From the NCBI GenBank assembly GCA_003254885.1, contig QANT01006335.1:62001-126000 (forward strand): a stretch of DNA of 64,000 bases, given 5' to 3'. Positions 38,290 through 51,794 of the stretch are shown in pieces; position 1 is the first letter of the stretch; the number at the start of each line of letters is the position of its first letter. Source of the DNA: Purshia tridentata. Its lineage: Eukaryota > Streptophyta > Magnoliopsida > Rosales > Rosaceae. Below the pieces are notes generated by a model, which worked only from the letters and a program-made list of their open reading frames with translations, was not told the DNA's origin and made no database searches. Made by a program: the position numbers and the translations under genes.

Positions 38290-41200
38290 ATGTCAGCTGC
38301 TTCAAAATTGATACGCTTTGGAACCGCACTGTTCCAAACTCCAATTAGAACTTTCTCTCCGACCCCTTCACTTCTCTCTCTCAAACCCTTCGCTGCCTCA
38401 CAATCTCTACGCTTCCCCAGGCACTGCTCCTCTCCCGCCGCAATCGATACTATTGATGCCGTCACCGCTTCTAACAGCACAGAAGCGCCGCCGCTGCACC
38501 ACCCCTGGCCCGAGTGGGTGGCTTTCATTGACGGATTGAAGACCAAGGGTTACTTTATCGAACCGAAGGCGTCTTCGGAGGAGAGCATAAGTAACGGTGT
38601 TTACACAGACATGAATAATTTAAAGGATGCCTGTCTCAGCTTTGCTCGTGACCGCTATGATATTTTCAAGTAAGGTTCTTTTTAATTTTGTGATATTCTG
38701 TTTGGTTTCCAACAAAATGTTGTGAAAGAAAGTTTTTAGTTGAAGGTTTATTGAGTAATTGCTGCTATTGAGCTTACTTGAAGTTTCATTTCAGTTTGGG
38801 AATCGAAATTATTAATTGATAATACTTATTAAGGCTTTGTTTTCCTTACCTGCAATTCGGGAAAAATGATTTTTTGTACTTATTGGCAAGGAATTGTAAA
38901 TTATAGCTTGAGAGATTTGGATTAAACTAGCAGCTTTTCAAACATAGAGTAAAAAGCACAAGTTTTTATTGTCATTATATTATAGCAGAACACGACTACT
39001 TGGACCTAATGAGGAGTTCTTTTCATTTTGGGTTCTTTGGCAGCCAATAACTAGAATGTAAGATTATCTCCAATCATGAACTTCATTTATCTTTGGTTAA
39101 CAAAAAAAACCAATAGTGTTATGAATTCTACCTATTTCTTACAGAACATTAATCATACCATTTGCATAAGCATATGAATGGGTTCATAACTTCTTTCATG
39201 TTTGCACCTAACTTTTGATTTTTGATTTTTATGCAGATCATTGTCTACAAACGATATTCAAAAAATTGTGGAGGGTGGATGCCCCAATCTTTTCCGAAAA
39301 GTTGTGAATTCAGCAAAAAGATTGAGATTCTATTTGAGACTGGATGAAGGGGATGTAAGTAATCTCCCTCATTATCATAATTGATGCATCATATTTGTCG
39401 ATTAAAGTGCAGAAGTACACATAAAAACTCTTTTAGAACATGATGATAGAATATATCTATTCTATAATGTTTTATTATATAGTTTTCTTTTCACATGTTT
39501 GAGGGGGAATTTCATTTGAGAATTGTAGATTGTGATCTAGGTAGTGCTTTCATGTACAGGTTTGTGGTGCTTGCAATCTGCGAGGTTCCTGTGATAGAGC
39601 TTATGTGGTTCTTAAGGAATCTGAAGCAGCTGCCCGTACGGTGGATATAGTGCGAATATTATTGTTTTATGCACTAGATCCACTTGTTATTTCCGGTGGA
39701 GAGAAACCTCCTGGTAGAGAGCTTCTAGAAACATCTGCAAGGAAACTGCTTTCTGAGTTGCTTCAACTCAGTGAAACATCTGTTGACCCATCACTTCCAA
39801 ATCCTTCTGCCAAAGCTCTTGAGCGGAAAAAAGTATCTGCAAGTTTCATAGATGATGGACTATCAGCTACTGTTGAAATGAAGAGAGGAGATTGGATGTG
39901 TCCCAAGTAAGTTACACCAAGTTACTATGGGCATTTCATAGTTGACGCAAATCTTTAATTTTAAGATTTTTTCAATATGTGCACTGCTTTATTATCTGTC
40001 CCTTTGATTTGAGATGTCTGAATCCAACATTTTATTTCCTTCCCTTGCATTGCACTTGTAGTGACGCATTCCTTGCAATTGAAACTGCTTGGTTTCACTA
40101 GTTTATGAACTGGTGTCCTTTTTATCTCGTTGCAGATGCAATTTTATGAACTTCGCCAAAAATCTAAGATGCCTACAATGCAAAGAAGATGGCCCCAAAA
40201 AAACTGATGCGGGTGATGTTGAAATGAAAAAAGGAGACTGGAACTGTCCTGAGTAAGTCACTTCTTTTGCATGAGTGCTGCCTTGTAGTTGGTTCCTTAT
40301 AGAATATTGCTGAGCTTATGTTTCAACCATTCTCTTAGTACAAATAATCATGTAATGATATTTCTTGCTGCTTGTAATATTATGTACTGTTTCTAAGTTT
40401 ATCCAATTATCAATGCTTTTTCAGTTTCTTTCCCTGCTTTGAATGATGGAATTAGCAAGAAAAAGTTTGAACCATTGAAATGTCTAAAGTTGTTTTTTCA
40501 TCAAACATTTTTATTAGTTCAAATCTGATTCTGTCAATGTGAATTTTGCACCAACATGGACGAAGTTGTTGTATGTGCCATCTTCCTTAAGATACAGGAG
40601 CAAGGTTATTCATGTTTGTCTGAGTGACTTCCTTATGTCAATTCTCATATATATTTTGGGTCAGAGGTTTTGATTGCATGCGATGGAGAAATAATGTAGC
40701 CCAAAGTAACTGTTTGATCAATTGGTGACACATGGACAAATTTTCTTATATGATGGTTTGGAGTTACAAAATTAGTATTTTAGTCTAGGCTACAACCAGA
40801 TTCATGTATTCCAAGTTTCACATATCTGTTCTGGTCTGTGTTTTGTCACAGATGCAATTTCATGAACTTCTCTAGAAATGTACGCTGCTTAAAGTGTAAA
40901 GCTGAAGGGCCAAAGAAAGTCGGCCTATATACTGTTGAAATGAAAGAAGGAGACTGGAACTGCTCAAAGTAAGTCTTCATTTTGTCCTAGCACATACAAT
41001 CCCAGCTTCTTACCATAAGCTTGCTCATACAACTATCAACAATAATTGTTCTTCTTAAGATTGACTATTGTTAAAACTTACCCTAGAGTTGCTGACCAAA
41101 TGAACAATGGTACTGCTTAAGGAGGAGAACCAACACCATCAAATGCTCATCCTTTTAAACAGTCCCCAGCCCCCCTATCAAAATCTTATAAATAGATCTA

Positions 41201-41590
41201 ACATAAAAAAATTTTGACCATTAAGTCAGTTTTCCTCTGTAATTTTAATTCTATTTTGATCACTTAGCTTTTTTTTTCAGGTGTGGGTTCATGAATTTTG
41301 CAAACAATAGAAAGTGTTTGCGTTGTCAAGAAGACACGCGGCCCAAGAAACATCCTGGAGAGTGGGACTGTCCTTCGTAAGTCTCTCTTCCTCTTTGTTT
41401 GTATGTGTGTGTGTTGGGGGGTGGGGGTTAGATTTAATATTAAGTTTAACTGATCCTAAAATGGATTGCATACTGTAGATGCAATTTCTTGAATTATGGT
41501 AGAAACACAACCTGCCTGAAGTGCAACTGCAAACGCCCTAAAGAAACAACTACAGAGTATGAGGATCAGATATGGAGCAGTCCTCGCTAG
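38290..41590 (+). CDS. Organelle zinc finger (OZ/VAR3 family) RanBP2-type protein
   Basis: 428-aa predicted organelle protein with four RanBP2-type C4 zinc fingers. In Arabidopsis, OZ proteins act in organelle RNA editing (OZ1/VAR3) and mitochondrial intron splicing (OZ2). Seven exons: 38290-38669, 39237-39354, 39560-39906, 40136-40252, 40852-40968, 41281-41376 and 41479-41590. The Ser/Arg-rich N-terminus fits a transit peptide. A conserved OZ region covers about 70-215, including VCGACNLRGSCDRAY. Fingers follow at about 276-300, 315-339, 354-378 and 386-410, each of the form GDWxCPxCNFMNFxxNxxCLxC. Every finger is split by a phase-2 intron right after CPx, so exons 4 and 5 (both 117 nt) and exon 6 (96 nt) each equal one finger-plus-linker period. 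Which OZ member this is, and whether it goes to plastid or mitochondrion, cannot be settled here. Confidence 0.88.
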
Positions 41591-42402
41591 CATATTCTTA
41601 ACAGGCTCGAAGACATTGTTTCCCATTGGATATTTTCTGAGGTTGGTGGTGGCGGACATGATTACTCACAATGACCCTTGTGCACTCGTAATTCATCAGG
41701 CTCGTGTGAAATCATTGGATGTCTGCAGTTTTGTTCACTGTATACTCAAGGCCCACAAACAATATTTCGGCCTTCATCATCTTGCATGTTCTAGCTATAA
41801 ACTCTGTTATCATTTAAAATTGACAAAATGAGATATTTCTGGTTCTTTTTCCACCACCGGCAAAGACTCCAAACCCTACTCTTGGAGATGAAGGTTAATG
41901 GCGGGTAACTCCATTGCAACCTATAATAGTGTCCTTTCACCTTGAACAAGCTGTGTCCCTTCCCTTGTGATATTATTGTGAGACAATCCATGGGCAGGAT
42001 GGAATTAAGCACTTCTTATTATTTTTATTGTTTATCCATTGACCCCTGGTCAAAAACTCAAAGCAATCCTGTTCATCCTTGTTAATGCTTAAAAAAAAAA
42101 AACATAATCCAAAAAATAAAAATCAAAAGGCTGACTACCTTTGTGCAAATGGTGGGCCTTTTTTTGGGCCAGTTGCAAATAGTGACCCTTGACACTTGAC
42201 TTTGAACCATTTACTGTGAAAAAGAAAAAGAGAGAAAAAAATAAAATAAAACATACGAGGGTAGATATGGTAATCTGGTACCCTAGTGGCTACTGAGAAC
42301 TGGCTAGTATAAAGCGCGCCTTAAAGTGGGAGTGTTAAACCTTGTTCCCTCCATTTGAAAAGAAAACCCTAGAAGAAGCTGTAGAGCAGATAAAGCAGAG
42401 AG
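41591..42402. promoter_or_regulatory. POT1 5' flank with site II motifs and a telo-box
   Basis: Contains the OZ 3' UTR and then the POT1 promoter. Two TGGGCC site II elements (42153-42158 and 42165-42170) are followed by the telo-box AAACCCTA at 42364-42371, 32 bp before the POT1 ATG. Site II plus telo-box is a known plant module for proliferating-cell genes, bound by TCP factors and telo-box/TRB proteins. Confidence 0.6.
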
Positions 42403-45400
42403 ATGCCGCGTGACTTGTATAACTTCACGAAGGTAAGGGAAGCCAGATCTTCTCTCGGTGACAAAGTGAACGTAATCGGCGTTGTTCTCGAGTGCGGTTT
42501 CCCCAGGGACACCAAAGGCACTGGTACGCTTTTTTTTTTGTAATAATAATGTGCTTGGATGATCCATTTTCACTTTCTTTCTTCTTTTTTTTCGGGTAAA
42601 CTTCATTTTCACATTTCATTGAAACTTATAAACGATAGTCCACAAAGTTTTGTTTTCTATTTTTTTTATCCGTTTTATACTAGAATATATATATATATAT
42701 ATATATATTTGTGGTGGCGATGATGAAACAAAGGCCGGACTTACGGCTGCTCCGCTTGGTCGGTAGTAGATTGATGAAACTGTTGTCATAAAGGTGTTAT
42801 TTTTTGAGCCACTTCTTGTTTCTTTAATTTCTCTTTGTTATTTTTAACATTTATACACTTTTCTGTTTTTTTTTTTTAAATTTTGTTCTGCTTATTATAA
42901 TTTTGCAAATTGTAATTTTGCAGATTATTATATTCCGCTGCGGATAATAGATGAGACGCATCAGAGTCCTGGATTACTAATTCACGTTTTTACTAAAACT
43001 ATGGATAAGCTTCCCTGTATTTTGTCGGCTGGAGACATTTTTCAACTTAACCAAGCCACGGTATCTCCGAGTTTAAAGCCATCTAGTTTTGGTATTTTTC
43101 TAGGTTTCTTCAATTGTACATGTGAAGTTGCTGATTGCTCAAGCAAATAGTTGAATCTGTGTTCGTTTTTCTTATTTACATAGCAATGGAAGAAAAGAAA
43201 ATAAAGCTTCATTTCATTTTAAATTCCTTTTCTTTAACATTGCGTTAATCATTGCATGACGAGATGATTTAAAGGATATCAGAGAATTAGAAGTTATGTG
43301 TTTTCTCAAACTGGTGTGATATTTTCATATAAATGATTTCCAAAAATATTGAGATGATTGAATCAACCCTCTTCTCTTTCCACCTCCTTCCTTTTTTATT
43401 TTTCTGACTGTATTCTTTGTTAGTTATCATAATGTTAGGTGTTAATTCTTACTTCATTGGTTAAAAGCATGAAAATTTATGTATAGATCAAGGGCTCTTC
43501 TGACCTCGGTAGGCATTACATTATGAAGCATGAGAATTTGACTTGGGGCATACTTCTGGGCAGATGAAATTGATTGACGGTGAACCATGTGCTGTTTTCA
43601 ACAAGAAGTTCTCCACATATGCCTTATACGAGGGAAGGGATGGTAGAAACCTTATTCCTTATCAAATTTACGAAGGGTTTCGTGAGAGAGACCTAGACAA
43701 GAGTTTTGTCGTGGACTTGAGAAAATGGCTGCGTAATTTTCAGCTTAATGAAGGTATTCTTAAAATATTTTGTTTCAAACTAAAATGGTCCCTTCAGTTC
43801 TAATATTTATGGATTTAATTATTTAAAAAAAGATTAAATTGTTATGGACCATGGTTACTGATGAAAGAATGTGGATGTGATCATTGCTGCATGGATTAGG
43901 GTTATAAAAAAAGTAGTTGATGAGAGTTTCACATGAAATTCAACTTTGTAAAGATATTCTAGAATGTTGTAATTTCTTTTTCTTACTTTATCTTAAGTTT
44001 TTGAGTGTAGGTGTGTGCATTTTTTGGCGTAGTGTGATGTGATTCTTTAGCATGTGCTGTCCAGATATCCTTAACATGGTTTGTGATAGAGTTGCACTGT
44101 GTATACTAATTTAGAGAAATATATGTGCTTTGTAGGCTCAAATAATTTCTCGTTGGTTAAAGAAATAAGGCCTGGAGAAGGGTTTAATTTGTTTTGCCAA
44201 GTAAGTTGCCAGTTTTGTTAAATTTGTGCACTAGTTAGAATGAATACAGCATATATTTAGTTAAGAAATTATAGCAGAATATTGGATTATTGTAATTTTT
44301 TACTCAAATGTGATTAAAGATCTAACTGGATTAAGTTTCTAATATTTTGATATTTTAATTATCTCGTGTACTGAGTACATACAGTTCTTGTCCTTGTTTT
44401 CTACCTTAAGATAGTTCATGTCCATGAGGTTGGAAGTGAGTGGATGGCCTTTGTTTGGGATGGAACTGATGCTTCACCAGCTAGTATTCCTCAAAAGTGA
44501 GTTGATAGTGGTTAATATTTTTTTTTTATATATTACTATAGGAATTCTTGATTAATATTTAAATTCTGGGGCACTTTTTATCCCAAAATTAAAAGTGACA
44601 TTCTTAAAACTTGCAGTGCTTGCCATTTCTTCTTATCCTTTCCTTTTATTGCTGTGTACTTACAGCTTGAGAGTTGCCAAGCATGTGCAGCATGTTCTTT
44701 TTGGGGGGGGGGGGGGGNGGGGGGGGGGGGGGGTTGTGGGGTGTGGGGTTTGGCTATATTAGTTTATGACCTACACTATTCTTGTCAAGAATATGTGTGG
44801 TTCATGTATTGGATTTAAAACCTTAGCTGACAGTAAAACCATTGAAGTTGTCTCCATTGATAGCCTGTGCCTATGTGCATGTGTTTAGTTAATTGGAAAT
44901 AAACGTTAGATGTGAAAGCTACTTTAGTTTACCTGTATGGTTATTTGATTTCTCATTTCTTCTTTTAGTGAAATATTCAATGTGGGTAACTCTAAACTGC
45001 AGGCTAGAAGAAGAAATGGACCATCCACTTCCTCTACATTTGGAATCCTTGCCTTTGTCAAGAGATGCCTTATGTAGTTTTCCTGCTGTTGGGACTGTCT
45101 TAAGATTGGCATCCCATGAAATTGAGAAAGACAACCTTCACCCACTAAAAATTGGTAAGTGGGTGAAACTTGTAAATTTGCAATGTGAAGTGCATGCAGG
45201 ATTATGGCGTTGTGTGCTGACAGCCTTTGCAAGGCTTCGGTATACATCAAATGAGGAACGTCTAATACTAGAGCGACAAAGGTTACTTTTAGTTTTAGCA
45301 CACACATATCATTTATGTTATTATGTATGGCATCATTATGTTGCATAACTTTGTAAAAATCTGATGCAATATCCCTTGCTTATTTATATGGGTCAGGTTA

Positions 45401-46571
45401 TATAACGAGCGATTATTGCAGAGTCCAATAAGTTTGAGGCGGATGCCATTGCCGAGATCTCCTGGGTATTCCCATATCACAGGTACCGCATTGTTGGTTT
45501 CTTAGTGATAAATGAGTTCTTTGGATTTCTCATTTACTTAGTTCTCTGTCTCCACTCTATTAGCTCTATGTTTCATACTTCTCTTATGATGATCTTCTTA
45601 TGAATGCTCATTTCTGCCTCAGAGGTTGATGATGATCATGCTCCATTTCATACCTTAATGGATGTCCTCACAAGTTCAGAGGTATCCTATCTATTTCATG
45701 TAGCTCATATTTTTTGCAGAACTTTCCTGATATTATTGTACTTTTGTATTCAGATGCCTAGTTTGTTTTTATATGCTTCATTTTTCGGTTTAAATCTTAT
45801 AGCATTTTTCTTCCTTTTTCCCCTTTTATATTTCTAATAAAGATTCATGCTTTGCTAACTGCAGTGACTGCTGAGCGAATTTTATCTGTTGATATTTTTA
45901 TGTATATGTTATTCCATAATTACTATTGCTATATTTTTCTATAGAAAGACTGTTATAAAAATATAAATGGTCATTTGATCATCTTCCAAATTCTTCAATT
46001 TTAAACTTTATAAACTTGTGTCATCAATTTACAATCTCTATGTATCAACTGTAACAGCACACCATCTTACTGCTTTATGTATCCCAAATCTTGCAGTGTA
46101 CAGGCAGTTTCAGGTGCATAGTTCGAGTCGTAGCAGCTTTTCCTTGTCAGGCTAAGGACTTTTGCTTTCCTGTTGGGATGGTTGGCAGAATTAGGTTCAC
46201 ACTGGAGGACTCGACTGCTAGAATTCATGCTTTCCTGTATGCGGAAGATGGGGTAAGAAGTTGTATTGATTATTTGACTTATGTTTGTAAAGATTATATG
46301 ATCCGTCTTATTTCTAAGATTTGTCACTTCTGATTGTCATCTTCATTTATGATAGACGAAATTTTTTGATGGTCATTCCTCTGTTGAGGTATTGACGAGG
46401 AAAAGAAATGCACTGCTAGGAGTGACTACAAATAATTATGGGGAAGAAATTGACGACGTTCCGAGGAATCCACCTTGGGTGCACTTTTGCCTAAAGTTTG
46501 ATTTTCTAGATGAAAAGGACAAATGGGGAAGTAGGCACTACCGAATCTCTAGCACCAAATTGGTGGCTTGA
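42403..46571 (+). CDS. POT1: Protection of telomeres 1 (POT1)
   Basis: 464-aa single-strand telomere-binding protein. Plant POT1 proteins protect chromosome ends and/or serve telomerase. Ten GT-AG exons: 42403-42523, 42924-43060, 43564-43753, 44136-44200, 44411-44496, 45003-45281, 45397-45482, 45623-45681, 46097-46252 and 46356-46571, all in frame. OB fold 1 covers about residues 5-140 (YNFTKVREARSSLGDKVNVI; DYYIPLRIIDETHQSPGLLI; FTKTMDKLPCILSAGDIFQL; AVFNKKFSTYALYEGRDG). OB fold 2 follows (about 150-300), and the C-terminal domain carries CTGSFRCIVRVVAAFPCQAK and ends HYRISSTKLVA. The length matches other plant POT1 proteins. A possible extra 33-nt mini-exon near 43488 would break the OB1 homology, so I left it out. 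Intron 5 holds a poly-G run with the window's only ambiguous base. Confidence 0.93.
44703..44733. repeat. Poly-G run with one N in POT1 intron 5
   Basis: Thirty-one positions of G, with an N at 44718. Homopolymers this long are usually unresolved by sequencing, so the true length is uncertain. Confidence 0.9.
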
Positions 46572-48187
46572 ACTAAATCTTCGGTGATTTAAATCTTTCC
46601 TATTCACATACTTGTATCTGGTAACTTTTGTGTTTTTATTCTTAGGATCAACATTTGTATATTTTCATTACAAGGAATGCATGTATATTTTGTTTAGAAG
46701 GAACTTTTGATGATACAGCTGTTTGCTGTTTTTATGTATATTAATATAATTTCATTCTTTCCGTGGAGAAAGATTTTAGTTTTAGGGAATCTTACTCAAA
46801 TAACTCACCGGTTGGGGTGGTTAAACAAAAATGACTTTGCCGTCTTTATTGTCCTTAATTCGTTGAATTTTAACTGCTTCAGAATATAATAAACGTAAAT
46901 TTAAATTACAAATGGATGGTTCACGAAGCTTATCGAAATCTATTACGGTATTACGAGAGTTTCACGGTATTCTAAATTCAACTCAAAGTTAAAAGTACAA
47001 CATCACTTGAGTAATGATACTTGGAGACTAACTACTAAAAAAATAAAAAGATAAAGTTTTGGCTTTTGTTCTTTGATATAAATGAACAAATTTAAACATA
47101 CAACACCGGAAAGTAGGTGCTCACTCTCATTTACCACTAGAGCTGTCATTCGTTTAGTATTCACCCGATTCATCTGATAGTTAACGGCTTGGATTTAGAT
47201 TCCCTTTTTCACCGCTCATCACCACCCGTTTAACTGATTATGAAATATAAGGAATAAGATAGATATTTTCTACAAAAGTCAAGAGTTGATAAAATTATTA
47301 TCTATTTATATAATTACCTTATTCATTACTTTCCTTACTTATATAATTTAAGAAACATTGTTTCCATACTTTAGAGAAAAGATAAATCCTTTTTTATGAG
47401 TAAAATGGAGGTCATTAACATCATCCTAAATATATACATAAATAATTTGCTTCAATTTTAGGAAATTGTCATGTATATAAACCCACCCTCACCCTTTTTA
47501 ATTTCCATTATACTTAAACGGCCCACCCACCACCGACCCACTCCAACCCGCTCTTCGATTAGCTTACAACCGCCCCCGCCCATTGACTATGCAAGTGGTG
47601 GCAGGTTGAGCTCCCACCCAACCCACCTCACCCATTGCCCACCCCTACCGAAAAGGATTCTATTTTACTGACAAAGTGACTCGTAATAAAAAATAATCTA
47701 AAATAAATTATTCATAAACAATTTTTTTTGAAAGATTTTAATTAAAGATTAAGCCAAATAAAAAATAAATAAAAACCCAATCTATCCGTGTACACGTGCG
47801 GGGAAGCAATCTTTTTTTCGTTTGCATCGCTTGATTTTGCTCGCAGATGCGCTGGGAGTTTGGCTCAACTTTTTCTCTTATTTTGAGCTTCTAATTAAAG
47901 GACCCGAAAATCTAATGCAAAATACATGGTTTTGAATTTGTTGCAATTCAGGCCCCAAAAAAAAAGTTTATATATGCGAGGGAAAAGCATTGCTATGTTC
48001 TACTTTGCTCAAATCTCTCTATGGTACAATTTGTCCTAAAACAACGAAAGCTTTTTGCCAAATAAATTTAAGGGGCTAGCACCGGATACCTGTACATCAT
48101 GTATTCTAGAGGAAAACATTTGTTCTTAACAGATAGGAACAGCAAAAAGGGCCTTGTAGTTCCTGAAGACCGCCATTGCCAACAAAA
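46572..48187. other. Convergent intergenic region POT1/HRD3
   Basis: Contains the 3' UTRs of both genes and a possible hAT remnant (47138-47647, separate entry). Otherwise AT-rich, with nothing recognisable. Confidence 0.5.
47138..47647. mobile_element. Possible decayed hAT-type element
   Basis: The right end, read on the minus strand, is TAGGGGTGGGCAATGGGTGA, the type of terminal sequence common in plant hAT elements. The left end reads TAGAGCTGTCATTCG, a poor inverted match. No 8-bp target duplication is visible. G/C-rich subterminal words such as GGTGGGTTGGG recur. I treat it as a weak candidate. Confidence 0.3.
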
Positions 48188-51100
48188 CTAATTGGGTGCA
48201 GGTGCAACATGCTCAATTGGGTGGTGCGGCACAGCCATCCCATCAGGGGCAGCAACAGCATGCCTGCGTTGTCGCTCGCGAAGATATAGGACAGTAAGGA
48301 GACAAACAAAAAGAGTCAATATTGTAGCATTTCCTTCTTCCAGCAGCACATTATCTACCCATTCTTCCACTTTCGGATAGACTTCAGGCAATGAATCGAT
48401 CAAATGGACCTATATAGACCCAAGAGGAGAAAAAGAAAACCAATGAATGAAGATTCAAGGGAGCTAAAGAGGATTTTGGAATAGATTAAAGCAAGGTACA
48501 ACTCATGCATGCACTTTAAAAGGAAGAATATATCACATGCATATTGCGGATTTATAGGGATTTACAATTAAAAAAAAAGTAATATAAGCAATGCATAATT
48601 TCACTAAATTATGCCATATTTGAAGAAATAATGAACTTTGCCAGTAACATATAGTATTCCCAAAGGAAAGGTTCGAGAACTCATTCTGCTCTCCATGGTG
48701 CCAATTTAGTACCATTTTACATTCTACACAGAGAACAAGGATCTTTTTCTTTTTCTTTTTAATTTTTATGATTGAAAATGGAAAAAGAGAAGATGGAGTC
48801 TGGGTTTTAGTTGGAGATGAGTGGGACTCAAAATTTTTTTAATTACAAGAAGAAGTAAGCTTCCATCAGTCAAAGAAAGCTCATGCTAGTAAAACAATTG
48901 AGAACCTTGATCGATCAAGGAAAAATGCCCATTAACTGCCAACAAGTGTTGGATAAACAGAGATTACTATTTCAGTATTTATATTAATTCATGTGAGTAA
49001 ATAGAAAAATTTCTCACATTCGGAAGACTTGTCTACAGGAATAAGAATCAGAAAAGCCTTCCACATTTTAAAAAACTTCTGAACTGGCAGATAACACTAT
49101 AATGACATTAAAAATAATGTTTCACTTTGAGACAAAAACATTATTCTAGGGAAAAGTGCAGGATACCACTGACTAGTGATTACTAGTTACTACAACTATT
49201 TTGCAAGAAGGCAGAAAGTAAACCAAACAAAAAGAACTAACCAGGAAACCGTCGGCATAATTTTTTCGTATCCATAAGCTTGCAAGGGCAAGTGCAACAG
49301 GCAACTTTGCTGCCGGATCAATCTCTAGGGCTTGGTCATAGTAACGCTTCGCAAGATGAAGATCCAAAGGCAGCCCTTGTCCATGCTCATGCATGTAACC
49401 AAGGTTGAACATGGCTTGTGCATTAGCTTGGGCCCTGGCATGTTTGTAAGCCTCTGCAGCACGCTCATAATCTCTCTCAGTACCCTAAGACAGAAAAGAG
49501 TAAAACAAAAACAGTCAAGCAGAGATCAAGTTGCATAACTCAAATGATATATCTGGAACCTAGAGTAATGACAAACATATTTCATCTTGAGACACCTACC
49601 TGACCATAATAATATGCATCCCCAATTAACAAAGCGGCATGTTCGTTGCCCTGCTCAGATGCCTGCCACCACAACGAATGTGCACGCTGATGCCTTTCTG
49701 CATCCGTGCAGAAACCAGATTCTCCTATGCACATGCTACGCTCTCCATATTTGTCAAGAATCCATGCAGCGTTACTTTGCGCAACCTCATAGCCTAACTC
49801 AGCCATTCTTGAATACAAGAAGAATGCCTTGCCCACATCCCCTTTTAAGTATGATTCCAGTGCCCATCTAGACAAGGAACTCCATGGCCCCCTTTCTGCA
49901 ACTAGTTTGTATAATACAGTAGCCTGAAACCAATTAAATTTTGATCATGAACTGGAATTAGTAAGTCCATACGTGTGTTGGTGCATCTTAAGATCATTTA
50001 TTTAGAATTAATAACAAGATAGCTTTTTCATTTTAAAAAATATTAGGAAAAGAAAATTTTATCTTCTCAAAACCTCTTCTGTTTTATATTTTGTTCTCTA
50101 GGGGAAAATAAAGGTAAAGCAAAAGGTAAAAAGAGACGGCATTTAGAACCTTTAAACAAGGTAAAAAACATGAAATGCTAAGAACAAGCCAAAATAAAAC
50201 AAAAAAGAATTGTGAATTTACCCTGGGAAGATTTTTTTTAAGCCCCACTCCAGTATGAAACATCTTCCCCAGCTGGTAGAATGCCTTGGGTTGCCCAGCA
50301 TTAGCAGCCACTATAAAGTATTGACATGCAAGTTTCACATCTCTCTTAACCCCAATGCCTTTGAGATAAATTACTCCTAGGTTATAGTGCCCGCCGGCGT
50401 CTTGATTATCAGCAGCCTTCTCAAAATACTCTTTTGCCTGTAATGAAAAATATTAGTTATGACACCAATACTCCAGAAAATTATTACAACTAACAATGTG
50501 ACAACGGTGACAACAATCACTTACACAGTTTGCAAAACATAACATACACAGACAGAACACAAATAAAGCTCGACCATTGTTCACGCATAAAGATTTAAAA
50601 CACAGATAGAGACAGAACAAAGGTGAATTCTTACTTTGGTGTAGTTTTTCTTCTCCACCCCGTATCCTTTAACATATAAATAACCCATTCCGTTATACGC
50701 CGAATAAAGCTCCTGTTTGGATGCGAGTGTAAGCCACTCCAGAGCCTTGGTGTAATTCCTCTCAACCCCAGCTCCTCTAGCATAAATCTCCCCAAGAAAC
50801 TCCATTGCCCTCGGCTCGCCCTTCTCCACCGACTTCAAAAACCACGACAACGCCTTGGAATGGTCACGACGCAACCCTCTAAGCCCAAAATAGAAAAAGA
50901 GACCGATCTTATACATTGCCGCAGAGTTTCCCTTCTGAGCTTGATACTCCAAAATCTGAAAGTCCTCGTCTTCTTCGCCTCGGCTTTTCCTCAATGCCTC
51001 CTTATTCTCCTCAGCTCCATTGTGTATCCTCACCGGCTCGATCACTGGCGAGTCCTTCGAAATCAAGAAGCTATTTACAGCTGCCTCGGCTAATTCCGAA

Positions 51101-51794
51101 TAAAGCTTAACCGCTTTATCAAACATCTGCAAACCAAACCAAACCAAAGAAAAGAAAAACAAAATCAATCCTGGAACTTCATTTACCTCCGCAACCAAAC
51201 AGAGATCGAAATTGGAAGAGCTAGGGTTTTCCATACATCTTGCCTAAAGTAAGTGTAAGCGAGAGCCATCTTTGACTGCATGTTACCACCCTCGGCAGCA
51301 AAGTAATGGTACATGAAGGCCTTGGCTTTGTTTTGCTTTCTCATCTGGCCCGTACCATACAGAAAGCCCAGCACGGACCGCGCGTGAGGGACACCGCGGG
51401 AAGCGGAGGCCTCGATCTCGGAAACGGCGTCGTCCATGAGCGTCGGATCACCGGAACTGACAGACTTGATCAGTTTCGACACGGTGGAGTAGTAGCGCTC
51501 GTCGTGCTGGGCGACCGGGTCGGGCTTAAACGGGTCGGGTTCGAAGATTGGGCGCCAGGAGCCCGGGTCGAGCTCCTCCTCTGACTGGGAGGAGGCGGAG
51601 TCGCCGAACTCGTCCCAGTCGGGCGAGTCATTCTGAGTTGAGTCGGAGGGCGGTTGTGAGTCGTCGGGCGAGTTGGGCGTGTTTAAGAGGTCGTCTTGAG
51701 AGAGTACAAGGACGAAAGGGCGAGCGAGGAGAGTGAGAGGGTAGAGAGAGAAAATCACGAGAGCGAAAATGAGTTTCCGAGCTGCAAAATTCAT
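48188..51794 (-). CDS. HRD3A: HRD3/SEL1L-type ERAD ubiquitin-ligase subunit
   Basis: 684-aa ER membrane protein and partner of the HRD1 ubiquitin ligase. It presents misfolded luminal proteins to the ER-associated degradation complex. Six exons, all phase 0 and GT-AG: 51794-51237, 51126-50635, 50437-50222, 49923-49600, 49484-49242 and 48409-48188. A signal peptide opens the protein ([20 protein letters not shown]). An acidic region and then SEL1 repeats follow from about residue 120, for example [66 protein letters not shown] and [14 protein letters not shown]. One transmembrane helix near the C-terminus ([20 protein letters not shown]) is followed by a short cytosolic tail. Arabidopsis HRD3A is 678 aa, so this copy is full length. 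Its start codon faces VPS26C across 221 bp containing an exact ER-stress element, which suits its role. Confidence 0.95.

Noticed and set aside
43488-43510. Possible mini-exon in POT1 between exons 2 and 3
   Set aside because: It has splice-like borders but would interrupt the conserved OB1 sequence QAT|MKLIDGEPCAVF. The direct join is in frame and matches other POT1 proteins.
47471-47671. 66-codon Pro-rich open frame
   Set aside because: Falls within the repetitive end of a possible hAT remnant.
51306-51584. 92-codon plus-strand open frame
   Set aside because: Antisense shadow of HRD3 exon 1, which is GC-rich and has few stops on either strand.
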